DNA from: Schistocephalus solidus | Taxonomy: Eukaryota > Platyhelminthes > Cestoda > Diphyllobothriidea > Diphyllobothriidae | Length of the DNA: 64,000 bases | Direction: 5' to 3' | Assembly (NCBI GenBank): GCA_017591395.1 | Contig: WEDG01000740.1 | Location: 61,452 to 125,451 of the forward strand | In this document: piece after piece, positions 34,214 to 46,600 of the stretch | How the letters are laid out: each line of letters starts with the position of its first letter | Numbering within the stretch: the first letter of the stretch is position 1 | Notes under the pieces: model-generated | The model's input: only the letters and a program-made list of their open reading frames with translations | What the model was told of the DNA's origin: nothing | The model's database searches: none | Made by a program: the position numbers and the translations under genes

Positions 34214-34970
34214 TTGTTCAATTTAATCGTTTGTTTTAATGGAAATCATTATGTTACTTTGCAATATCGTTTAATAAGCTTACCCAATTATTCATTTGTT
34301 TGAATATGCAACATTTATATAAAAAAATATTTAAATAAACACCGTTTTATTAATTTGTTTAACACAGGGGTCTTTGTTTTAAGAACAGTCACATGTTTTT
34401 TTAAAGGTAAACTTAAGAGTTTGCCATGACGTCTGATTGTAACAACGGGCCTTTTCTCATGAAATTCATTAGATTTATTTGGAAAGATTGTGTGTTGTAA
34501 TTCATGGTATATAAAGCAATATTGCTGCAGCGAGTTACCTAATCAAAACTCATATAATCAACTATTAACTATTAATAACAATCAACTATTAATAAATCAA
34601 CTATTAACTATTGTTCAATTAAATCGTTTGTTTTCATGGAAATCATTATGTTACTTTGCAATATCGTTTAATAAGATTACCCAATTATTCATTTGTTTGA
34701 ATATGCAACATTTATATTAAAAAAAAAGTTAAATAAACACCGTTATATTAATTTGTTTAACACAAGGGTCTTTGTTTTAAGAACAGTCACATGTTTTTTT
34801 AAAGGTAAATTTAAGAGTTTGCCATGAGGTCTGATTGTAACAACGGGCCTTTTTCTCATGAAATTCATTAGATTTATTTGGAAAGATTGTGTGTGTTGTA
34901 ATTCATGGTATATAAGGCAATATTGCTGCAACGAGTTACCTAATCAAAACTCATATCATCAACAATTAAC
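34214..34970 (+). repeat. 397-bp-period tandem duplication (young)
   Basis: ttgttcaatt begins copy 1 at 34214 and copy 2 at 34611. The two ~355-bp copies differ at roughly 14 positions, or about 96% identity by eye count. They are separated by about 40 bp of a minisatellite built from atcaactattaa-like units (34558-34610). The short frames at 34490-34720 and 34743-34931 are not significant. This is the most similar repeat pair in the window and so the most recent duplication seen. Confidence 0.9.
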
Positions 34971-35009
34971 AAAATAATGACAGGAATAAACAGTGACCGC
35001 TGACTTAGT

Positions 35010-35397
35010 ATACTATTTATTCGTGCCCCCTAAACGGGCCACGTGGTAGATGCGTTGGACCAACCCGGGGGACACATTAGGGCACGGCAGGCGTTATTCG
35101 GGTTGCGCTCCCATAACAAATGCCGAACATGGATGTGTGGTTGCACGCCTAGGGGCGGCTAGGACATAGGGGACGCAGCCGCGCCAGCCTCCTGCGTCCT
35201 CTCCCGCCTCCGGACTTCTTGACTCTGTCTTGACACCGGGCTCAGGTGAAGGAGGAGGAGAGAGTGCGGTAGATGCAGCGCAAGTCTACTATCCATTTAA
35301 ACTAAATCACGCGCAAGTCACCGTCCCTGCTCAACTTTCCTATGAGCATACGGTGGACATCGTCGGATTACTACGGTCGAACTGTCATACTCTTTAT
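35010..35397 (-). repeat. GC-rich dispersed repeat, best-preserved copy E
   Basis: This GC-rich block of about 388 bp in AT-rich DNA is bounded by ccccctaaacgggcc on the left and cggtcgaactgtcat on the right. Matching decayed copies are at 690, 4030 and 43150 (opposite strand) and 11560 (same strand). It retains CpG-rich strings that are TpG/CpA in the other copies, so it is either younger or less mutated. No frame or terminal inverted repeat was recognised. It could be a SINE or a non-autonomous DNA element. Confidence 0.75.
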
Positions 35398-36018
35398 CTG
35401 AATTAGGTTGGTCAACAGTTTCAAAAAATATTCCTATACGTTAGATGCCAGTCTGTTCATCACTTCTTTTACCACTTCTTTTCCTACTAAGTGTACAAAC
35501 TATTTACTGCATAGCGCCCTTATATTTCAAATAATACAGTATTAATTCGCTGCGAGATATTGGACCAAATGTTGGAGTAAAATGATGTAATGTTCCAGGA
35601 GATAGTATCGTACCGCATATTTTTCTCGTCTATTTTCCATTTTCGCAAACTTATTTGTTCAATCTTAAAGAACGTTTACGTTTGGGCTGTTAAACGAAAA
35701 CAGATTACGCTTGGTACAACACTGCCTCAGTCTTTGAAAAATGCTGTTTTGACACCAACATGTGGTTTTTGTTGCTATGCATGATCAGAAACAATCATAA
35801 CTTACCTATGTAATGAATCGTTCATTCTAAACATTTGTATATTTAAAACTTCCTATCGTTAAGCCTTTACTTGTATTGTTGATCTTTTTAAGTGATCCTG
35901 AATTTTTGAAAAATTAAATTTGAAAATTAACAACAAGATACCATCTGCATATTTCGACGAAAAGAACGTTCTCTAAGTATCTCCGTGAACAGCAAATGAA
36001 GGAAACTGCTGTTCCATA

Positions 36019-36066
<48 letters not shown>

Positions 36067-39000
36067 CCCTTTCATAATTCAGAAGATGAGGTGATAAATA
36101 TGTTTGTCATCTGCATGGTCAGGTTCTATTACAAGAATCAAAATGACAGGAGTGATTCATCATTCGATGAAAAAAATTTCTTTTCTGACAAAATGACCCC
36201 ACACAAACATCTCAACCCGCTTCTTTTAGACGAGCGCGTATGCACAGCCATTGGTTTGACTATTTTTGATCGCGCATACTTCCTGGCTCGAGGTGAGTTG
36301 GTTTCACTCCTTCTTCCATCACACGTGCACCAGATGGAAAGCGAAATATGGCTAGCTTCAAAGGGCTTATTAAATTCTGTCGTAAGCTATTTGTGATCAA
36401 ATAAGCAAACAAGTCTGTGGCTTCAAATGTTTTACGTAACAAAGGAATCGCTCAAGACTGATTCTCGTCCAAAAAAATGATTCATCTGTCTACTTTGAAT
36501 TGACAAATTTACAATAACGACGGTGAGCATTTTGTTGCAGACACACAAGAGTAAGTGTCGATCTCTCTTTCCATTTAAGACCCATATTTTTGGCTTTTTA
36601 CGTATGCCAATATCTGAAATGACTGACTGAGTTTCTTATGGGGCATACATGTTTAATTTATAACGTTTCCATGTGTTTAATATGATTTCATTTGCAATTG
36701 AAATAAATTAAAAGGAAATTACAGTTTTTAGGTGTAGTGCTTGAACAAAGACAAAATATCCTTTGAAAAACTTTCAAGGAGCACACAGATCAAAGGAAAT
36801 AGTTAAACCACTAGCACAATAAAAGACGAAAACAACTAGACAATTATTTTAACAATAAATGTAGTTACTCTGTATAATCATGTTAAATGCAATTAAATTT
36901 GACGAAATAACGTAGAATTTGTTTGTTTTAGATTTGTTTTGCAACCATGCTTATTGCGTAGATATAATCCATATGAAATAATAGAACAATCTTATTTTGA
37001 AGATAATAAAGATAATATAGTATCAAAAGCAACTTACGAGGAATAAAACATTTAAAGAATAAAACATGCTTTTAAGAAAATTATTTATAAACCATTTGGA
37101 GCAAAAATTACAGCATGACATTTATATATTGCTTTTTATTGTAATTAGATGAAGGACAGACAAAGGAAATACTCTTGATGCAGAAAAAGAAACACTTCAG
37201 ATCTTTTGTACCAAGCTAAACATATAGTTTTGGTTGAGCCCATGATGGAACTTGTCTGGAGTTCACTAATATCTAAGTTATTGCTTTAACTGGTGAGTAA
37301 GGGCACCATATGCTGTCACGTTTCTAAGTTATCACTTAGAAGGAAGACTTTAAATTTATCCTCGCGACTATGGTCTGAATCTCAACCAATTTTATTGAAT
37401 ATAATAAGTGTAACAGAAAATTAAAGTTAGGTAAAGTTGTTTCATATCTGATCCAGTAAAACCGTTAACGTAATTATTTTTACATAATTTTAATTCACAA
37501 AGCGGTTTTTTGTCAGCTGATGAGGCTTTTTAAAACGAAAAACAAAGAATTGCATTTAAGTGGCCTCGTCACGAGTCGTTAACTTGTTTTTACCAAAATG
37601 GTCCCCATACAAACAGACAAACAATGCCAGTTTGAAAGACTATGTTTATAACTGAATTAACTATCAGATAGTATTATATTTGAAATAAAATTATAAAAAT
37701 TCATTTTTAACAACGAAGGATTATTTCAGTCAGTTTTGCATAGTGATAATATTACGGTTTAGTCACAGAATTTTTCACTTACACAAACATGCTGGCTTTA
37801 AATAATCACTTATCAGCCCACCTGTAAAACCTTCACTCGATATTACATGATTTATACTGTGTTTTAAATAGCCTATAACATGCATTTAGTGATCCAAATT
37901 CATATGAGTAATAAAACAACTGTTTGGTTATTTTATTAACTTTTTGATGTGGACTTGAAGTTCCATAATAATTTTAATAGATATCGCTTTATACACACTC
38001 TTACATATTAAAGCCATGCACCGAGATGTGTTCAACATCAAAGGTTGCCGCATGTTATTAGAGATTTATGTATCTAGTTATAGATAAATAATAATTTGCA
38101 GAACAATTCCTTTTGAAACGAAAAACTATGGTCTAATAAAATGAAGTATAGTCAGGTGAAATAGTATTAACATATTTTCTTTAAACTTGCAAAGCATTAA
38201 AATACAAAATTTGTTTTACATTTTCTAAAAAAGCACCTAATAAGACTTAACAAATATTTTTATTTATTTCTCGCTACAAAATTAATCTTACATATTGAGT
38301 GAATGCACCAGGATGTGTGAGAAATCGAAGGTTGCTGGATATCCAAGAAATGTCTGGAAATAATTTAAATGAGAGGATATTATTGATAACTTTTGAGATT
38401 AAGTTTATTTAAAAACGTTTTTGTCACATAATATTTTGCAATAAAAAAACTGTTTTCTAATCTAATGAAAACAAGATCAATACCAGATAAATTGATGACA
38501 AGTTGTTCCAAAAAAATGAATAGTTTTCAGCTTTTGTATTTTATTGAGCTGTTCTGTGGTGTTTTAACGTAAACCGCATAATTAACGTTTTTTTTATTTC
38601 GATATATTTGACGGAACATTGGGCATTTAAAATACGTCAAATGTATTTTAAAGATTGACGTACAAAAATAAGATCGTTACTTAAGACACATGCGGAATCA
38701 TAGATTTTCTATAAAAATGTTTCCGTTTATCTTTAAGTACAAAAGGCAATTTCGAACAAAATTTGAAGTATATAAAATATTCGTGTTTATTCAGCCACTT
38801 TATGCTGTAGCTTACATTCTTTGGAAGAAAATAGAAATTGCAGTTAAAAAACCCTCCATAATAAAAGGAATAATAGTTTATTTTATTATAAAAAGAAAGA
38901 TGAATCTCTGAGGTTCAGCAAAGTTAAATAATAGTCAAAAGTTTTTGTCTAATTTGAACTTACTTTTAAAGAATTTACGCGTGCTTATATTCATTTTCTT

Positions 39001-40739
39001 CATATCTAATTGCAATAGATTTCTAAAGACAAGTCATTATGAAATGTTTTGTTTGATCATTGGCATATTGTTTTCCGAAAGTCAGTTCCATTCGTTTATT
39101 TTTCTCATCGATAGTTTTAAATATTTAAATTAATTTTCAATATAATTAAAACGGCCGTTTGCATTTAAAATAATTTCAATATCATATGTGGTTTGCTTAG
39201 AAATATCTTGATATAACGATTTCGATTAACACGTTGAAAAACATCTTAGCATAGGGTCAATTTATTGAAAATATTTTTATTTTTAAATCATTCAGAAGTA
39301 ATTTAAGGACGATCGGATAATAATGTTTTGCTAAAGCAAACGACCAATAAAACCTTTATCCGAAATACTAATGAACTTTTTTTATGAAACGTCCTTTTTA
39401 TATGCCTAAAATGTATCAGTTATAATTCTACAGGGAGCATATTTTTAAATTTATAAATAACAGGCTGACCTATCAGCTTCTAAGCTTATAAATTACTGTA
39501 TTCCTGTGACGGTGTTGTAGTCAAAAATAAGCGAACATATTTCAGTCTTAGTCAAACGCATCTTGGTAAACATATTAACCAAATGAGAAACCATCAAGTT
39601 TCATTAAAATCGTATATGAATACAGATTCAACATTAAAGGCTGTTTGCTTATGGCCATACATTTTAATTATCCTAAATTATTTAGAAAACGTCTGTGTTT
39701 AACACACATAGGGACTCTTATCAAAAGGTTTTTCTATCTTTGTTGCCTTATGTACTTATTTTTGTTCCATAAACGACGAGTCGATTCATTTATAACTGCA
39801 GTTTATTTTAGCTACGCCGTTTTAATCGTTTACACAATTTGCCGTTACTCTTTAAAAGTATGTATCATAAATAAAAGCAATATTATTTAATTTACTTTAT
39901 TATCTGTTCGTTTAAAGAATGCTCATTTCGTAACTATTGTAAAACTTAGGGGAACGCCGTCTAGGTTGATTTTGCAACACGGGCACTTTTTTATGATATC
40001 AATTATACTTACTTAGATATGGCATGTTCTGTAATAATTGGTATTTTTAAATTAAAGTGTATACTAATAATATAATGAAAACTCAAATAAACAGATGGAA
40101 AATGAATAATCAAATGAAAAAGACAGCGAAGGTTGAATAGATATAGCATTTATCTGACTGAGGTCGATTAACAAATTTAAACAGTTGTTTATTTTACCTG
40201 GGAGACGGCTTTTTTTCATCCTAATTGTTACGTTTTTGTTACATATCTAGGTCGAAAAACTGTCCATAGTAAAGCGCACTTATATTTTGAAAAGAAAATA
40301 TCATCGGGCTGCGATATTCATAAGTCAAACGGTTAAGTTAAATGAATTTTTTTTCCAGAAATTAAAATGCGTGATATATTGACTTGTTTTCTAACAATTC
40401 TTGTTAAATTTATGTTTTATCTTAAAAAATGGTCCAGGTTTGGGCTTTAAAATTAGGAAGATAATGGCATGACAAACCTGTTTATGTTTATTCTAAAGTG
40501 TGTTTTTATACCCAACTGTGTTTTACGTTGCTTTTAATAAGCATAAAGAGTCATAACTGACTTTAAAAGTAATCCGAACATTCTAATTTTTGTCATATTT
40601 TAAATCTTCTAAACATTGAGCCGAATATTACTTATTGATATTATATGTTATCCTGATATCTGAAAATTGACCGCATACCTGTGCTGTAAAGTGGGCAAAT
40701 TATTTTCTATCTTTTAAAAGGTAAATCGATTAGAAATTC
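35398..40739. other. AT-rich desert, no gene recognised
   Basis: This is 5.3 kb of strongly AT-rich sequence. A TA tract lies at 36019-36060. A 101-codon plus frame at 36091-36396 (less AT-rich, starting just after the tract) has no recognisable domain and no clear splice signals. Other frames (38690-38911, 39645-39890) are AT-biased and unconvincing. No similarity to the L-repeat was seen. Confidence 0.55.
36019..36060. repeat. TA microsatellite (about 42 bp)
   Basis: An alternating TA run followed by a GC-richer segment starting gcgcgtccc. Confidence 0.95.
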
Positions 40740-43149
40740 AGGTTGATCACATGAGTACCAGACATTGATTCACCTAAAATATATTATCCTGCAATAAGAC
40801 TTGTTCATATTCGTACGGACCAGATGTCTACCCAGCTATGAAAATATATGCTTAAGAAAAGAAAAAAACAGGTTTTTTGAGGAAACACGTATTTGAATCA
40901 CCAATTGCATCCATGTTTGCTTTTAAATAAATAAAATTTTATTTTTGTCACTATGAACCTATGATTGTAGGCAAATATTCGTAGTCTTTGTTCATGATGC
41001 AAACTGGTGAAGCCGTTATCATTTTGACGGTGCTGGTCTATTCGTTTGGTCAATTGAACAGCTAAAATAGCTTTGCTCAGTCTCTCCGGAATATTTAAAA
41101 ATAAATATTCTTAAACGTAAAACGAATCAATGTATATCCTCTGCGAGGCTGAAAATATATTGGGGTTTGTTAATTTTTAAAAAGCACAACCTTGGAATCT
41201 GCATCTTCTTCCCGTAGTTAAATGGCCACTAACGATCAAGGGTTATACATTTTGTTCCAGTGTTTGCATAATTCGATCTGCAGTTGCTCTTATAATTTTG
41301 GTTCTGCATCTGTGACTTCCTTCCCTAAGGGATATTAATATTATTACTAATTCACATCTTTTTTCGTCAGAGGACTGACATTTGAACACCTAAGAATGAA
41401 CGGCAAACCAAGTATAACATGTCCGTATGTTTAACCTGGCAGAATAGATGAATAAACTGCATGTTGGCCAGAATATACCCTTCTTATATTTCATTGCGAT
41501 ATTTTGCCATTTAAAACACATGCTCTAATATAGCTCAGGTGCTTCACACAGAACAGTTGTATTGAATAAAGGTCGTGATATGTTGTCTGACCTGCATTTT
41601 ACTGACTTCTATCATTTGCGCTCAGTCCGTTTATCAATGTCACCAAGGTGACGTAGTCTGAAGTTCAATGTATTGAGTAGAAAATGTTTGTTTTTTGAGA
41701 CAAAATATCTTAAGTGGTTATATAGGTTAACATACCTGTGTGTTTTTAACTGCTATTCATCAGAATTCCATGTGCCTGAAAAATAAATTGCAAACATTAA
41801 GTGGGTTTTTCTAAATTCAAGCCATTTCTGATAAGATTACTCAGCAACCCATAAAATGAAATTAAAGCCCTATGTTTAGCTTTATCTGAAACTTAAATGC
41901 AGAAACTGCCAAGAGAAGTATTACTTTAACAGTCCCTTAAGTTGTTTTGGTAAAAATCGGCCCTTTTTTTGTTCGTAAAATGACATCCGCGATAAATCTA
42001 CTCACAGCGTATGAAAGAAAACGTACGGTCTGCTGGATGAAAGAAGTTTCACAAATCCATCCTTTTCTGAGATTATCAATAGTAGCTCATTCAAGTCCCA
42101 TGTGGGTTGCAGCCCTTATGTTAATGATTTATAGGAAAGGTGATTTTTTATTAGCATTTGCAAGATCATGACAATGAGCATCCAATTGATAGTTTTCATT
42201 TTTCAACTGGATGCTTATTGCTTGAAATGAAACAAAACATACTAAAATGTGTTTTATGAAATCAGGGCCCTACCATCTAATTGTACAAAACCACAGTGCG
42301 TTTTATTGCAAGTTATTATTGAGTGTATACTCAAAGGTTGCAAAACAATAACGCAGTTTATTACCAAGGGGATAGAAATGGTTGTTTAAGTAACGAACTG
42401 ATTCCCATTGTGACAGTTGATCCAGATTAATCTTGTGATACCGGTATAATATAAAAAACAATCACGTAATGTAAAGCTACTTTAACTTAAAAAACGTTCT
42501 TTATGTGAGCAGAACGTTTAAAAAAATAAGAGGTGAATGTGCAGTTATTAAAGACTTTCTTTAATACATAAGTGCACATTTTGCAATTTTTGATGGCTCT
42601 TGACGATTGGAAGTTTGCAATTTATAACAGATATGCAAATTATCAGGTTGAATTTACTTCCGAAATCCTACTTAGCACATTTGCTTTATTAAACATTTTA
42701 AAATGTCGGACCACTATAGCTGAATTAAAAGTCATGGCCAAAATTCAATCTTCTTACAAAGCGTTTAGTTATTCATAGCAGAAGTCGGCATTCAATAAAA
42801 ATGCAGACGACTTTTATACGTTTCGACTCCTTATATTATTATTCTAATAATCTGCTTACTGAGCACGGGCAAGCGCTCACTTTAACTGGTGTTTATTCAG
42901 ATTGAGATGCAGTGACCCATAGAAAGAACTGCTTACATAAATTATGAGACGACGTTTTTACTGGGCAGGCTACTTAAATTAGGTTGAACTATCGCTCATC
43001 GTGTGACATAATCCCATGATAATTAAGATACGACATGATGCCAGTCGTTGGAAATTTGCATTGTTAGTTACCTCAAATAATCGCACTCACAATATGCATA
43101 AGAATTGTGTAGGTTTTTAAACTAAAAAGGCTTATGCGAAACTGCTTAG

Positions 43150-43455
43150 GGCAACGATAATTCGATTGTTTGACCGTCGATTTCGACGTGTTCCAACATA
43201 CGATCACGTATAAAAGGTGCTTGTTCGATTATTTACGAGTGATGTAGTTGAAAATAGTAGAATGCTTGGTCTGCATCTCCAGCACTATCGGCTCCTCCCA
43301 ACCTTCGCCTTGTTAGAAGACAGAGTCAAGTAGACTTTAAATTGAAGAGGGTGAATGAGGCTGGGGCCAAAAAGGATCCTAGGACCTAAATTCCCCTAAA
43401 CCTGCCACCACACTTCCATTACGATTGTCCAACTTATCTACCACATGGCTTATTA
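43150..43455 (+). repeat. GC-rich dispersed repeat, copy nested in L-repeat C
   Basis: It lies at the same position within the unit as the copies in A and B, and shares gacagagtcaag and ccaccacacttccat. It is decayed relative to 35010-35397. Confidence 0.65.
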
Positions 43456-43601
43456 AGAGGGCACATATGGCAAGGAATGCTTATATGATCCAGGAAAAAA
43501 ATGGCAAAGAATTCTAATATAATTCTACTCAAACGAACACGATTGAAACCTTCTTGTGTACTAGACTACCAGGGTTTCAGTAGAAAGCAGCCTGTAGTAT
43601 G

Positions 43602-43612
43602 ATATATATATA
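43602..43612. repeat. Short TA tract in L-repeat C
   Basis: It lies directly before aaatcgcaatgcc, the position-conserved microsatellite of the unit. Confidence 0.85.
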
Positions 43613-46600
43613 AATCGCAATGCCAAAAACCTAGCTTCTAACAGCGGAGTGCTGGTTCCTCTAACAATATAACAATTGTCTGTGATGTTACTAGAACCCG
43701 TGGGTGTATGTCTTTAGATACTTTGACAGGTGTGCAGTTCAAAAATCTGAAATGGTTCATTTTGATCGATTGAGAAAAAATTGGTGAGAATAGAACTTGA
43801 GATCCACCGACTTAAACATTGACCTTATCATTCTGAGCATGCGGAAATCGAATGCTAAGCTGTTTTTTATCGAGATTGTACCGGCAATTAAAATGAAAGA
43901 ATTACAAATAAACACATCAACCTCATTATATGTACAAAGCAGGTTTAAAATGTTAGATGTAATGTCATGCTGATAAGTAAGGGTTTATATTCGTTTTTAC
44001 CTATCCCACTTTTCATTGCTAAAAAGCAGTATTTTTTCGCAACTTTTAAGAAATGTATGACAATAGGCACTGTCAAAACCTGTTCGTTTCTGCCTCAAAG
44101 ACCAGAATTGGTAATGTTAATTGCTTACGGATCATTATGCTAACCTAAACGAACAATAAGACGGCCAACGTGTCTACCAGAGGAAACAAAGACTGAATTT
44201 CATCAAGATAACTTTTAAAAAGCTTCTCATCAATACCTCTGAGTGCACCTGCCCAAACAAAATGAGCCACGTGCTTGAAACAGACCAGCTTAATCAGTTA
44301 AATGGCACATGATATGACCCATTGACCTATCAAGCACGTATTATTGACAGTAGGGTTTAATGACTGGGTCATCGTTTTTACCGAATCCATATTTTGATTT
44401 TTCTAAATATATGCTGAGACGAGCACGTTCAATGGTCTTAAATGGAACTTAGATGCAATGAAAATAAAAGGAATTGCTTACCAAAATGATGAGATAATTA
44501 TTCTATTGGAACGTGCTGCGAAAATTCGTTTGAATTATCGCTCATCATGTAACAAAATCCCATTAGTGGTTAGAAGAGGCCAAAAAATTACTTGCTTTTT
44601 AACTATTAGGTAAATTGGCATGGATAAATGAATTAAAAAAATATTGCAAAGCTCGAGAATATGTGAAGTCATTTGGTGATGCTTATATAGAACGATGTGA
44701 TTTTGAGAATTTTGAGATTTTTATAAAAACCATTGGTTGTGTATTCTATGAGTCAAACGCCTATGTTCAGCTCAAAGTTACCTCTTTATTTGGGATTGCA
44801 TTACGCCAAGTGTCTGCCGAAATGTATTGCTAAATTGAAACCAAGCATTAACTACAGAGAGCCTTCTACAATCCTTACAGTACCTTAGCGTAGATAGTCA
44901 GAAGAAAAATTTGAGGCAATGATTGCGTTGCAGCATGTCTTTCGAAATAATCGGCTAAATTACGGAAATCTGTGCGCTTTTTTGAACTATGTTACTGTTC
45001 AACGTCGTTTGCTCAAAAATGATTCTTATATCAACGAGAATTTTTTTGGCAGGAATCCTCAACTAAAAACTGTTTAATATGTTAGGATAATTTATAAAAT
45101 GACATTGGGAGGTTTATATGCATGTATTAAATATATTCTTTGGTCTATAAGGGAATATTTTGCAATTTGAGAAGTTCGTTGAAACAACTTAACATATAGG
45201 TTAATTATCAGCTCTCATTAACTTTTGAAAATCATTATTGAAACACGTGGTTTGAGTGACGTTCTACTTACGTCCGAACATAAAATGCACTGACTTCGGC
45301 GGTATAAAATCGTGTTACAAAAGTGAATTTTAATCAAGAGTGAAAGTTGTTGATTTATAGAAATCTAAGCAAATGACGTCTGCATATATTGTCTTACTTA
45401 CAAGTAACTGTCACTTTTTTCCTATTGAGGTCTCCATAAATTGTTCTTCCAACTATCTTATAAACATGCACTGATACACGCTTACATTGAATTGTCTTAA
45501 TTGGGATTGCCTTTCAATCACCCATATTAGAAACTGCTTAAATTATCAGATGGGTTTTATAATGGGACGGGCTACAATAATCGGATTTGATTATTGCTCA
45601 TCCTGTGAGATTATCCAAGGCGTGGTCATCAAACAAACTAAAACGACTAGCTTCATGTTACCAGTGCAGCATTTTCTGGAGAAGTGTGCATTTTTTAAAA
45701 TTCGCGAAAGCCCGAGAATGTGAGTGCTCGTTTGTTGGTCTTTAGAGGATACATTTGATCTTTCAGGTGATATTTTTGCTCACATATTTAGGTAGTGCAT
45801 TCTATAACAAAAATACGTGTTTTACGTTCACATTTGTCTCTATTTTTAGGCCTTTTTAAAAATACCAAATGTCTTTTTATTAGTGTCATCGTAACCCAGA
45901 ACTTTATTTGAGGCACCCTTTTTACGACCTCGAAAAACTTCGGCGTATGAAGCCATAACAATTCCAGAAACCATTTGTGTTGCAGCATAAATTTGCAAAA
46001 TAGTCAGCTAACTGAGGATGTCCTGTGCGCTTTATTAAAGCTGCTTAAAAGCTGAAGCTTTTTAATTCTCGGATATGATTGTTATTTGAGAGGGATACTC
46101 CTTTCGCCAAAAAATATAAATAATTATAGTGAATGCACGACCATACCATAGTTCAGAAAAGAAAATCAAAACGATTTCTCCAGTATTCACGCATGTGAAT
46201 GGTTATCACGCCATGCAAAGCAGTTAACATTGCTTAATTCATTGAAGGGAAGGCAAGTAAGCTGATCATGTTTTACTGCAGAACCCTGTCCAATGCTGAA
46301 TTGAATTGGCACCAAAAGTAGTAGACTCTTGATTCTTAAGATCAAAATATGAAATCCGAAATTTGTCTTTTCTGCGGGGTGTCGATAAAGTCTTGTGTAC
46401 CACAAAAAAATATCAGACTAAAAGAGTTTTATGATCAGTTTAACACGACTAAATACCTACTCCTTAGGCCTATGTTAGATTGACATCTAAATGTGCATTT
46501 TGTTCTCTAACAATTTAATTTACATATTTTTCAGAAATTAACCAGTCTATTCTTAAAAACGATCAAAATTGAAGGGGTTTAATACATTCCTGCAATTAAG

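Noticed and set aside
34214..34970. A pair of LTRs of a short retrotransposon
   Set aside because: The copies are only about 40 bp apart, with no primer-binding site, polypurine tract or coding region between them.
36091..36396. 101-codon plus-strand frame as a gene
   Set aside because: No domain, no clear splice or promoter signal, and it starts just after a microsatellite. Kept only as an unexplained segment.
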